From Gonocerus acuteangulatus (taxonomy: Eukaryota; Arthropoda; Insecta; Hemiptera; Coreidae), in the NCBI GenBank assembly GCA_946811695.1, contig OX328123.1, positions 154,174,438 to 154,238,437 on the forward strand: a stretch of DNA of 64,000 nt, read 5' to 3'. The stretch's first letter is position 1, and each line of letters starts with the position of its first letter. The notes under the pieces are model-generated. The model ran no database searches, was not told the DNA's origin, and was given only the letters and a program-made list of their open reading frames with translations. Of the stretch, positions 44,238 through 53,704 are shown in pieces. A program made the translations under genes and the position numbers.

Positions 44238-44889
44238 AAACTGCTTTTGTACTAAATTTCATCAAAATCGGCCCATTTTTGAACAAGGCAGAGAGCTAAC
44301 AGGCGAATATACATTACGTCCTGCTGTCAATCTCGTCTACACATTTAACACGCTGTTTTATTCTCTTTATTTTAAGCAACAGACGATATACAGAAATAAT
44401 ATCAGTTTAACAATTTTAATAACAAGAGCATTCTCTGGAAATCGATTATTAAACCATGACACTATCGAATTTAACCAGCAGTTTTGCCAACTTCCACTCT
44501 AGATTATTAGTTTAGACGTGGCTCTGTCTGCGGAAGGTCATCCTTCAAGACAGCTGAGGCTGAAGTGACATGTACTTATTTAATTCGCTCCTGAAGAGGC
44601 GACAGGTGGCGCGAAACATGTAGGGCACACAATAAAAATAAATATTTAAGAAATTAAAGTTTTTATAACATATGACGCCTTATATATTGATTTGATTAAA
44701 TATTTTGTTTAAAATAATTCATTCTTCTACATTTAACACGTGTGATTTGAAACGTTTTATAAATTGAAACATACAATAATATTAAAAGTATTAGAATATA
44801 TCTAATAATCATTTTTTGTCCATAAACCAGAAAATAAATGTAGTCAGCTGGACTTCCGGATCACCCATCAGCTGTCATGGAGCATTGTT
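44238..44889 (+). repeat. Segmental duplication, copy 2 (SINE-free)
   Basis: Same orientation as 43267-44080. It retains the uninterrupted ACGCTGTTTTATT at 44350-44362 and lacks the 27-bp stretch. The hammerhead-like motif is conserved at 44587-44626. Confidence 0.92.
44587..44626 (+). ncRNA. Hammerhead-ribozyme-like motif, second copy
   Basis: Same sequence as 43778-43817: CTGAAGA at 44591-44597, GAAAC at 44613-44617, GGGC at 44623-44626. Confidence 0.55.
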
Positions 44890-45339
44890 AGAGAAGTATT
44901 ATGAATTGCCCAACACAAGGCGTCATAATTCGAAAGAAAACAAAATTAATCACATTTATTTACAACAGAGATAAGACGAGGATGCCTCATATATCTTAAT
45001 GGCTGCAAATAAAAGATCAAAAGGAAAATTAAATACCAGACTATTTCACAACATAACGTGACTTCTGGAAATTGAATATTCCACTCAAATTCATATAATT
45101 GAATAAATGCACTTATTTTTTTTTTTTCTAATTCATATTCAAGCAGACATAGGGCACTGATACTTATTTCCATTATGGTTTCGCTTTATAAAAAGTCATG
45201 ATCATAGGAACCCACGTGTCAAATAATAAAATAAATGCAATTTAAAACAAACAACAATAAACAACCAATTAAAAAGTGAGTTCAACAACTACAAAAACCC
45301 GTTCAAAAGAACAAAACAAAAAAATTTGAAATTTTAAGC
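44890..45339. other. No gene seen
   Basis: The 75-codon minus frame at 44946-45173 is not recognisable. Confidence 0.4.
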
Positions 45340-45835
45340 ACTTATTTCTCAGATTGACATTGGCGAATCGAAAATTGCTTCTGAACCTTTTTTGTAGAAA
45401 ATTTAGTAAGCTTTCGAATGATTGCCTTGCACTTACCACGATTTCCCGACCGTTTTCGAGCTTTTAAAGAAAATATACGAAGTTTCCAAAACTCTTCATG
45501 TCTATAAATAAAATGTTTAATTCTAATCCTTCCTTAAGTCCAAACGTTTTAACATCTTTGTTTATATGAATTTCAAAAATGCAGAAAATATTTTAACTGA
45601 ACTCCCATAATTCTAAGTACCCAACCTAAAAACTTGATTCAACAATTCGATTTCCATTTTTCTCGAAAACGGTTAGAGCTATCGCCTTAAAAAATAGTTT
45701 CATTCGTTTTCCTAGGCCAAGAAGCCTATAAAACGAGTACTTGCAAGCATTTGATGTATGCGTAACGATTTCCCTACATGATTGGTTTTCGCGTGAATTT
45801 CCCTCCAAAAACCAAATTTGAACCATTTTTTTTAA
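45340..45835 (+). repeat. Dispersed repeat R500
   Basis: Matches 63300-63800 in inverse orientation: TTTCTCGAAAACGGTTAGAG, TTCGTTTTCCTAGGCCAAGA, AGCCTATAAAACGAGTACTT and TTAGTAAGCTTTCGAATG are shared. The sequence following it leads into the 112-bp array. Confidence 0.75.
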
Positions 45836-45904
45836 TCAGAGCGCGAACAGACTTTATATATATAAAATTTTTCTTGTCGGCACTTCCGGATTGCGTCATG
45901 AGGT

Positions 45905-46695
45905 CAAACTTATAAGCGTTGTTCCTCTCTAAGGATGGAAGGAGGAAACGCGCTAATAAAAACAAAAATCTAAATTGAATCAACGGACAAACCAAACATA
46001 ACGAATAAAGACACTACAAACTTATAAGCGTTGTTCCTCCCTAAGGATGGAAGGAGGAACCGCGCTAATAAAAACAAAAATCTAAATTGAATCAACGGAC
46101 AAACCAAACATAACGAATAAAGACACTACAAACTTATAAGCGTTGTTCCTCCCTAAGGATGGAAGGAGGAACCGCGCTAATAAAAACAAAAATCTAAATT
46201 GAATCAACGGACAAACCAAACATAACGAATAAAGACACTACAAACTTATAAGCGTTGTTCCTCCCTAAGGATGGAAGGAGGAACCGCGCTAATAAAAACA
46301 AAAATCTAAATTGAATCAACGGACAAACCAAACATAACGAATAAAGACACTACAAACTTATAAGCGTTGTTCCTCCCTGAGGATGGAAGAAGGAACCGCG
46401 CTAATAAAAACAAAAATCTAAATTGAATCAACGGACAAACCAAACATAACGAATAAAGACACTACAAACTTATAAGCGTTGTTCCTCCCTAAGGATGGAA
46501 GGAGGAACCGCGCTAATAAAAACAAAAATCTAAATTGAATCAACGGACAAACCAAACATAACGAATAAAGACACTACAAACTTATAAGCGTTGTTCCTCC
46601 CTAAGGATGGAAGGAGGAACCGCGCTAATAAAAACAAAAATCTAAATTGAATCAACGGACAAACCAAACATAACGAATAAAGACACTACAAACTG
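45905..46695. repeat. 112-bp tandem array A, 7 copies
   Basis: Units begin CTTATAAGCGTTGTTCCTCC at 45909, 46021, 46133, 46245, 46357, 46469 and 46581, exactly 112 bp apart. Inner copies are almost identical. The first differs at two sites (CTCTCTAAGG, GGAAACGCGC) and the fifth at two. Confidence 0.97.
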
Positions 46696-46984
46696 GAAGA
46701 GTGTTAAAAGAAGACGTAAGCTATTAGTAACACATGTAGCAATAGAGGATCCCAAGATCAACAGCTGTGTACCAGCTGGATTTGCCCGGGTTCGAAAGGG
46801 GGAGGGTATGACTTCCGTAACTCTCTACGCATCGGGCTCCAAGATTCGCTTACAACCAACACATGTTCTCATTGAGGATGGAATATTCTACAATCATCTT
46901 TCCAATTGGTAACTATAATAGCATTTACAGCTTCAGCAGATGGATAATCGCTCACAATCGACACTGCCTAACACTTAATCTTTT

Positions 46985-47190
46985 GAATTAAATTTATTTT
47001 TCTCAAAAACGGTTACAGATATGGCGTTGAAAATTGCTTCATTCGTTTCCCTACGTTAAAGAACCTAGAAAAAGAGTATATGCAAGAATATTAACTCCAA
47101 AACTTAAAATAGATTACCAGTAAGCTAATCCGTAAGTACCAAAATCACTGTTTAAAGTCACGACAGTAACTGGATGTGGTATTCGGGAAA
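46985..47190 (+). repeat. End of the repeat carrying array A
   Basis: TTCTCAAAAACGGTTACAGA then the linker sequence found also at 44081-44237, ending AACTGGATGTGGTATTCGGG. A related end is at 54690-54725 and, inverted, at 60985-61045. Confidence 0.7.
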
Positions 47191-47255
47191 AGACCCTAGG
47201 TTTGTTTGCAGATAGACGTAAAGAGTAAATAACTTTGGTGTTTTCTCTCAATAAA

Positions 47256-48301
47256 TACAGTGGAACATGGATAATTTGAACTTCGATAATTCGAAATCGT
47301 CTTCAATTCGAATATTTTTCCCGGGTCCCGAGAATTAAGGGCATAAACAATGTAAAATAATCGTAGTTAATTCGAATACAATTTTGGATAATTCGAATGT
47401 TTTACGAGTCTGTGCCTCCACTGGGAAGTGGACAGAAAGATACGGATGTAGGGGTTCCGGGAGAAGAAGCGTGGCGGTCTCATAGTCTAGTTCTTGGACT
47501 CTAGGAGTTCTGCAAAGTGGTGGGTCGCGCTTCCTCCCTTCCAGGAGTTGTAGTTAAATACACCATCCGGTCGTTTTATCCTAGAATTCCCTCCCATCAT
47601 CCCTTCCATCTTCATTTCTTATTCAGTTTTAAGTCAGTCAGTGTCTAGATCTATTGTATTGTTTGTGCCTTGAATTTCTGGTGTACATTGCACTTCAGTG
47701 AGTTGTTGATTTAAGATGTCGATGCCTAGAAGTTATAAAACTTTGGGTGAAAACATAGTGGAGCGGCGAGGGTAGAGGGTAGCTCAGATGGGTTTGACCC
47801 TCTCGGCTACCCTCGCCGCTCCACTATGTTTTGGCAAGTGTAAATACATGCATTATTTTCAACCCTCTCGGCTACCCTCTACCCTCGCCGCTCCACTATG
47901 TTTTCACCCTTTAACGTTGTCAGAGAAAATAGCTGCGATTAAAGAAGTTGAAAAAGGAATAAAGAAAAAATCTGAAATTACCAAGGACTTTGGAATACCT
48001 CCTAACACTTTATCAACTTACCTGAAAAAATTCTTGCCCATGAAAACGACTTTTTTTCAAAACAATAGACTTTTATTTTTACTTTTTTGATAAATTATTT
48101 ATTACCTATGTACGTAATCATCAATTCATGAAATGTTTGTTTTTCTTTAAATAATTTTTTTTTTTTTTAATTAAAAGATGTGAAAATATGAAGTTCGATT
48201 TTTTAGCCCTTTATTTTCAAAAACTTTTATAATTTGAATTTTGGATAATTCGAACTTTTTTATCAGTCCCTAGGGGTTGGAATTATCCAAGTTCTACTGT
48301 A
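47256..48301 (+). mobile_element. pogo/Tigger-like DNA transposon, internally deleted
   Basis: TIRs CAGTGGAACATGGATAATTT (from 47258) and CAGTAGAACTTGGATAATTC (minus strand from 48299), with TA on both sides (47256-47257 and 48300-48301), are the hallmark of pogo/Tigger. Inside, a start MSMPRSYKTLGEN (47716) is followed, after a rearranged segment, by LSEKIAAIKEVEKGIKKKSE then ITKDFGIPPNTLSTYLKK (47916-48027), the CENP-B/psq-type helix-turn-helix DNA-binding domain. The DDE domain is missing. The total of 1042 bp is about half of a full element. The reading frame is broken by the inserted hairpin (47745-47909). Confidence 0.88.
47745..47909. repeat. Hairpin rearrangement inside the Tigger ORF
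   Basis: A 39-base stretch beginning GGGTGAAAACATAGTGGAGC (47745-47783) returns perfectly inverted at 47871-47909. A shorter inverted copy (CTACCCTCGCCGCTCCACTA) lies between them at about 47808-47832. It splits the N-terminal coding part from the helix-turn-helix. Confidence 0.88.
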
Positions 48302-48507
48302 GTTCTAAATCACTAATTTCCAAAGAGCTACAGCCAGGAATGTAGGCGAAATCCACATCCTCTAGATGGAAATTCTTCCGCTCATAACAACGTAATTGTT
48401 ATATTTTATTGTGACCCAATCTTCTTCAAACCAAAATTTTTCACGCAGAAGGCCAATAAAAGAGAATCAGCCATGTTAATTCATTTTATTATAGTTACAC
48501 TAGAATA

Positions 48508-48720
48508 AAAGACCGGATAACACCAAGGGATACCAAATATTATATTTATAAAATTAATTGCACAGATTGTAACAAGGTTTATATTGGAGAGCCTCCGCAG
48601 TTACTCAGAAAGAGGATAAAACGACACGTCAAATGTGGATGATCAGGATAAAAAACTGCTCTGGCTAACCATTCCGTAAAATAAAAGCATGCATTCGATT
48701 CGCAAATGTGGAAATTATAG
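48508..48720 (+). pseudogene. Penelope-like element GIY-YIG endonuclease fragment
   Basis: The plus frame from 48508 reads KDRITPRDTKYYIYKINCTD, then CNKVYIGEPPQLLRKRIKRH, VKCG, a stop, and later TALANHSVK and KHAFDSQMWKL with further stops. The Y.I.C..C..VYIGE....L..R...H spacing, then AL..H and H.FD, is the C-terminal GIY-YIG endonuclease of Penelope-like retroelements, including the paired cysteines just before YIG. There are three in-frame stops. No reverse transcriptase is recognised upstream, where the Tigger element ends at 48299. It is the only coding trace of this class in the window and gives a plausible source for the hammerhead-like units. Confidence 0.82.
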
Positions 48721-48724
48721 AAAA

Positions 48725-49070
48725 AAAAAGAAACTTGACGAAGCGAAAAATAAACGAAACCAAAAATAACAAAAAAACTTATATCAAATATTTAAATAGC
48801 ATATTTTTCAATTTGCTAACCAGAATTTAAGTAACTTTTATCTGATGACAAAAACTTAAAAAAAAAAATTTTGTTTTGAGCCTTCTGCTCAAATTCAGGA
48901 ACATAAATATGCTTTAAGTCCACCCGACAAACTTATGTAATGTACTATATAACATATAGTCTTCTTTTCAGTACATGGCCACCGCGCGGTTTCCTCCCTC
49001 ACTTGACAATTATTCATGAGGTAAGATAGCTTACTATATCACAGGCATGTATGTCATATTTATTTATATA
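48725..49070. other. No gene seen
   Basis: A-rich sequence following the endonuclease relic. It may be its 3' flank. Confidence 0.4.
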
Positions 49071-49237
49071 TTAGGCCCCATTCACACACAAGTGGCGAGA
49101 GGGACTGGCGTGGTTCGGGTGTTGCGGTCGGGTGGGCCACGCCACTTCAGTGTGGATTGGACCATTGGATTACGTAGAGGTGGCAAAAACCACCGCCACA
49201 CCAGTCCCACTCGCCACTTGTTTGTGAACCGGCCTTA
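49071..49237. mobile_element. Harbinger-like MITE, 161 bp
   Basis: Ends GGCCCCATTCACACACAAGT (49074) and, on the minus strand from 49234, GGCCGGTTCACAAACAAGTG; the similarity continues through GGCGAGNGGGACTGG. TTA flanks both sides (49071-49073, 49235-49237), matching the 3-bp TWA duplication of PIF/Harbinger. The open frame across it is incidental. Confidence 0.8.
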
Positions 49238-49239
49238 CA

Positions 49240-50158
49240 GGTGCTTATACTGCTGAGGTCAATCGTACGTGAGTCTTAAATTACCTATGTTTATACCATG
49301 AACTGCCAAAAAGACCAAGTATCCGTAAGTAACCTACGAAAAATATTTAAAAAAATTATATTTGGAAGAAATACCAAACGTTCCACTTGCAATAGTGGCA
49401 AAGAGGCTGAAACTAACAAGCCGAATCATCCCATGATTCATACGATTTTTAGAAAATCCTTGGCGGATCCCCAACTAAATCTTTAGCTGATTAATATTCT
49501 TATCAGACATGATTCAAGAGATTTCTCCAGGCTAAAGAGGCGGAGGGCTATAAAACTAGCTAAGCTAGGAACTAGTTATCCAGTCAATGTTCTCCGAATG
49601 GATAGTACTACCAAGGAGGGATTCTTCTCGTGTATCGAGAGCAGCGAGCAGTCGTAACAACGAGCAGCCTACAGCTTGTAATGTTGTCTTGTATATTCAT
49701 TATTTTCGTAATTTCGATAAGGTTCGTCAATGTTTGAAGCGATGATGACCCGTCTATCTGTAAGTATCTATAAACTCTAAACTAACTATTATATAGAGTG
49801 CCCACAAAGTAGTGATTAAAGCTTCAAGGTACTCATAGGAAATTTGATTCTAAGCAAAAAATTCCTACCAACTAGGGTTCGAATGAGTTTCCAGTAAAAC
49901 AAGACGCTTTAAATGAGAAACAATTTTTGTTGCGAGTTATTTCCGCTACTGTATGTTTAACGACGCCTAAAATATCACTTTTCTTCAAGATCCCACTGGA
50001 GTGGTTGCTGAAATTTGTCACAGAATAATAATTATATATATTCCAAGCTTAACGAATAAAACTGGGGATAAGGAAGCTCTTGATACGCGCCATGATGACG
50101 CAGTTCCTGCGAGTTATATGTTTGCCAATGCAGTTTGCATCCTTATATTAGAGCACTG
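49240..50158. other. No gene assigned
   Basis: Frames at 49298-49486 and following (for example RLKRRRAIKLAKLGTSYPV in the 49540s) are not recognised. 49796-49900 (TAGAGTGCCCACAAAGTAGT) recurs with changes near 60765, so part is a repeat. Confidence 0.4.
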
Positions 50159-50429
50159 CTGTGGTGCATGGGCGTATATAAGAGGGGGCCCCGAAATTTT
50201 GAGTTTATCGGTAAAAATGTGGCATAAACCCTTAAAAATGAATTAAATAAGATCACTTAGTTCATAAAAAATATTTTATTCTGCGTGTAAGAGCGTTTTC
50301 GTTGGTTAAAAATATTCCAAGTTCTAAATTGTTAGTATTCCATAACACGGAAATGGTCTCATCCCCCCTCGAAATTTTCCCAGCCCCCCCCCTCCGAACT
50401 TATTTTCTATATACGCCCATGCTGTGGTG
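50159..50429. mobile_element. hAT-like MITE, 255 bp
   Basis: Terminal inverted repeats CATGGGCGTATATA at 50167 and on the minus strand from 50421. The 8-bp direct repeat CTGTGGTG lies at 50159-50166 and 50422-50429, the duplication length of hAT elements. C-rich and G-rich runs sit just inside the ends. Confidence 0.85.
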
Positions 50430-50649
50430 TGACGTAATTTCTAATGGGAAGACATTAAACACAAAAACATCATTCCTGGCTTTATGATACTTCTAAAATT
50501 TGAAATTTAATCACTTACCAAAAACAGGACTGGTATCATTTCTAGTTGAGCTCTTACTGGAAGCATAACTCTGACCAGTCACTACTTTCTCCTGAAACAT
50601 AGACCATACCATTAATAAATGTGTCGTATATTTGTATTATTTTTTATTC

Positions 50650-51181
50650 TAGTTATTTTATTATTTATTTAGTGTGCTCCACTTCATTGGCGTTCAACAC
50701 AAAGAGCAGCATCTTCTGAACTATTTATTCTAGGAAATCAGGATGGCTAATGTAGTTGAATATAAAATTTTATTATTTATTTGGTGTGTTCCACTTCATT
50801 GGCGTTCAACACAAAGAGCAGCATCTTCTGAACTATTTATTCTAGGATATCAGGATGGCTAATGTAGTTGAATATAAAATTTTATTATTTATTTGGTGTG
50901 TTCCACTTCATTGGCGTTCAACACAAAGAGCAGCATCTTCTGAACTATTTATTCTAGGATATCAGGATGGCTAATGTAGTTGAATATAAAATTTTATTAT
51001 TTATTTAGTGTGCTCCACTTCATTGGCGTTCAACACAAAGAGCAGCATCTTCTGAACTATTTATTCTAGGATATCAGGATGGCTAATGTAGTTGAATATA
51101 AAATTTTATTATTTATTTGGTGTGTTCCACTTCATTGGCGTTCAACACAAAGAGCAGCATCTTCTGAACTATTTATTCTAG
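50650..51181. repeat. 112-bp tandem array B, about 4.8 copies
   Basis: GGATGGCTAATGTAGTTGAA starts at 50741, 50853, 50965 and 51077, exactly 112 bp apart. The last unit is cut at CTAG (51181) by the palindrome, and one more piece of the unit (GGAAATCAGGATGGCTAATG) reappears on the other side at 51951-51990. Confidence 0.96.
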
Positions 51182-51248
51182 TATATTCTCCTGTGGCAGA
51201 AGGTCAATTTTATAAAAACACTTACTTTCTTCTCTACTCTTTTATTAG

Positions 51249-51289
51249 GCTCTACATGTTTCACGTCGGTGAGACGCTTCTTCAGGGGC
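51249..51289 (-). ncRNA. Hammerhead-like motif, left arm of palindrome
   Basis: On the minus strand: GCCC, CTGAAGA, A, GCGTC, TCACC, GACGT, GAAAC, AT, GT, A, GAGC. Stem II is four pairs plus a G-T. Stem I (GCCC against GAGC) has one mismatch. Confidence 0.5.
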
Positions 51290-51803
51290 ACTTAAACTAA
51301 ATAAAATATGGTTACAGCCTATCCATTAGAGAACCTTCCGCAGGTAGGGCCATGTCTGGACTGATAAGATCAATCATGTCTACTAGGTATCAGCTGTTTG
51401 AAGTCGATAGTTTTAGGGTAAATGTCGATTTTCCAAAAGAAGTTTTTTGTCATTTTATAAAATAATTCATTTTATGTCGTCTAGTTTATAAAATTAAAAA
51501 ATATTTTATCCAGGTATTTAATATCTGTTTGTTCATAGAAAAAAGGCCGTTAACAAAAAAACAGATATTAAATACCTGGATAAAATATTTTTCAATTTAA
51601 TAAACAAGACGACATAAAATGAATTATTTTATAAAATGACAAAAACTTCTTTTGGAAAATCGATATTTACCCTAAAGCTATCGATTTCAAACAGCTGATA
51701 CCTAGTAGACATGATTGATCTTATCAGTCCAGACGTGGCCCTACCTGCGGAAGGTTCTCTAATGGATAGGCTGTAACCATATTTTATTGTATTTAGTTTA
51801 AGT

Positions 51804-51844
51804 GCCCCTGAAGAGGCGTCACAGCGACGTGAAACACGTAGAGC
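51804..51844 (+). ncRNA. Hammerhead-like motif, right arm of palindrome
   Basis: CTGAAGA at 51808-51814, extra G, GCGTC/GACGT stem, GAAAC at 51831-51835, then AC, GT, A, GAGC. It faces the motif of the left arm, so transcripts from either strand would contain one copy in sense orientation. Confidence 0.5.
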
Positions 51845-52085
51845 GTAATAAAAGAGTAGAGAAGAAAGTAAGTGTTTTTATAAAATTGACATTCTGCCAC
51901 AGATGAATATATTGTAATAATAGGGTCACTATCTTATAATATTTATTTTAGGAAATCAGGATGGCTAATGTTGTTGAATATAAAATTTTAACAGTGAAAG
52001 ACTTTGTGTGAAGAGTTTACCGATAAATATCTTAATATCTATGGAAGTGTGATAGTTATTTTTAAGTCAACAGTGCTTATTGCCA

Positions 52086-52310
52086 TCAAATAAGGTTGTA
52101 TAGTCCTGTATTCTTGAGGTAGGTCAGTATAGTGTTGATGTACTGGCTATCATTGCCTAGGAGTTCCTGCATGTCATTCGGGATGTTAAAATTGCATAGT
52201 CTCTGGCAGTCTGTCATGAAATTTTTGATCGTAAGTTCTTTGTTGCATATAGGATTATCTCGTCTTCTCATAAGGTATTAGTGAGTTAGTCGAGTCCAAT
52301 CCTTAGTCTA
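52086..52310 (-). pseudogene. Non-LTR retrotransposon C-terminus (I-like, zinc-knuckle end)
   Basis: The minus strand from 52310 reads RLRIGLD, stop, LTNTL, then after a one-base frameshift MRRRDNPICNKELTIKNFMT, DCQRLCNF, and further to NDMQELLGNDSQYINTILTY, LKNTGLYNLI and a stop at 52086. RLRIG....LT...LMRRRDNPIC.KELTI.H...DC and the final LLG...I..IL.YLK.TGL..I are the pattern at the end of ORF2 after the RNase H domain in I-type and related LINEs. One stop and one frameshift make it a pseudogene. The polymerase itself is not seen upstream. Confidence 0.75.
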
Positions 52311-52319
52311 GCAAGAATT

Positions 52320-53190
52320 ATTCAGGAAGTAGAATTATTATTTTTACAGTTAGTCCTGAAAAGTATTTAAGTAGCTGAAAATTGAATTATATTATAAAAT
52401 AATATAACTTATAGATAACATCGTGTACATGAATTGAATATATTCTTTGTATCTTGGTAAATTTGTAATATTTGTAATTCACATTCTTATGCATCAAATA
52501 AAAATAATTTCACGTGAACGTCTGTACACATTTATGCACAAATATACGCATGAAGACACATTTAAAGTTTCGCCTGCTGAAAAGTAAAAATATACGCAAG
52601 CAATTAATTGAAAAACTAACTGATTGCATGAAGAATATTGCACAAGATAATTTTAACGGTGCACAAACACCGTCGATACGATGAATTAATATTATTTCTG
52701 AGATTAAAACTATAACTGCTGAATCGTAGTTAATAATAAATGGACGTTAAAATTTAATAAATAATAAATATAATTGCTGGAGAAAAGTTTAAAATATTTG
52801 ACAAACTCCTTGATATTTATCTAAAGCCATTCATTGTACCCTGCATAATACAATGGGAAGACGTGGAGTACAAAGAACTCCAAAGAGGACAGGATTATTA
52901 GCAGCAAGAACAAAGTGGCGATTCAGCACATTTTATGCCTATATATTTCAAAGATCAAAACAAGCTAGGAACATGTTAAAATACGACTGGGGATACGAAA
53001 AAAGAACAAACAAAGCAAAACACAAAATTATATGTTAGGGAAATAACTCTTCGCGTGACAGAATTCGGAGTTGTGACAAAGAAGGTTTACTACCTGGAAG
53101 TAGGAACATATTAACATCTCGTTACGTTAAGCATCGCTCGAGGGGAGATGTACGCTTTGTATTATACCATTAGAGGTAAACACGCACTGG
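52320..53190. other. No gene; SINE B tail fragment at 52727-52766
   Basis: AATCGTAGTTAATAATAAAT then GGACGTTAAAATTT is a family B 3' end on the plus strand. The rest is AT-rich. The 61-codon frame at 52853-53038 is basic and not recognised. Confidence 0.45.
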
Positions 53191-53192
53191 TC

Positions 53193-53570
53193 CGCATCCG
53201 ACGGAGCATACGCACCTATCGAATCCATCGGATTTTCCGAATCCGATTAGTAGACTGCATTCAATGGGTCAGCGTGCACATATCGGCATCGGACGGAGCA
53301 TACCAAGTATCGAATCCATCGGATTTTCCGAATCCGATTAGTAGACTTCATTCAATGGGTCAGTGTGCACATATCGGCATCGGACGGAGCATACCAAGTA
53401 TCGAATCCATCGGATTTTCCGAATCCGATTAGTAGACTGCATTCAATGGGTCAGCGTGCACATATCGGCATCGGACGGAGCATACCAAGTAGCGAATCCA
53501 TCGGATTTTCCGAATCCGATTAGTAGACTTCATTCAATGGGTCAGTGTGCACATATCCGTATCGTACGTA
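53193..53570. repeat. 91-bp tandem repeat, 4 copies
   Basis: CGAATCCATCGGATTTTCCG occurs at 53220, 53311, 53402 and 53493, exactly 91 bp apart. Each unit contains the imperfect palindrome CGGATTTTCCGAATCCG. Because 91 is not a multiple of three, the long frames across it shift between units and are not a repeat protein. Confidence 0.96.
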
Positions 53571-53704
53571 TAGGACCTCGGCAATGCCGACGAGAATCCC
53601 AGATTCAGAATCATCGGTACGCAGTTTACGCGGTCTCAGGAATTTCGGAAATACTCGCGCCTTCTTCTCCGTACAGATTTGATTGTTATCTTCAGTTTAT
53701 TTAT

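Larger units (their letters stand above)
51182..51911. mobile_element. 730-bp palindrome (foldback element) within array B
   Basis: Arms of about 350 bp (51182-51532 and 51553-51911) around a loop of about 20 bases. The left arm starts TATATTCTCCTGTGGCAGAA, and the right arm ends TTCTGCCACAGATGAATATA. Each arm has a hammerhead-like motif, a CCTGCGGAAGGTTCTC phrase and an ATGTCGTCTAGTTT or matching phrase. Parts are homologous to 43680-43870 (GCGTGGCTCTGTCTGCGGAA). No protein. Confidence 0.92.

Noticed and set aside
49047..49256. 69-codon plus frame
   Set aside because: It spans the Harbinger-like MITE and its two TIRs.
51079..51300. 73-codon frame MANVVEYK...
   Set aside because: It reads out of the 112-bp array into the palindrome; the array unit has stops in its other copies.
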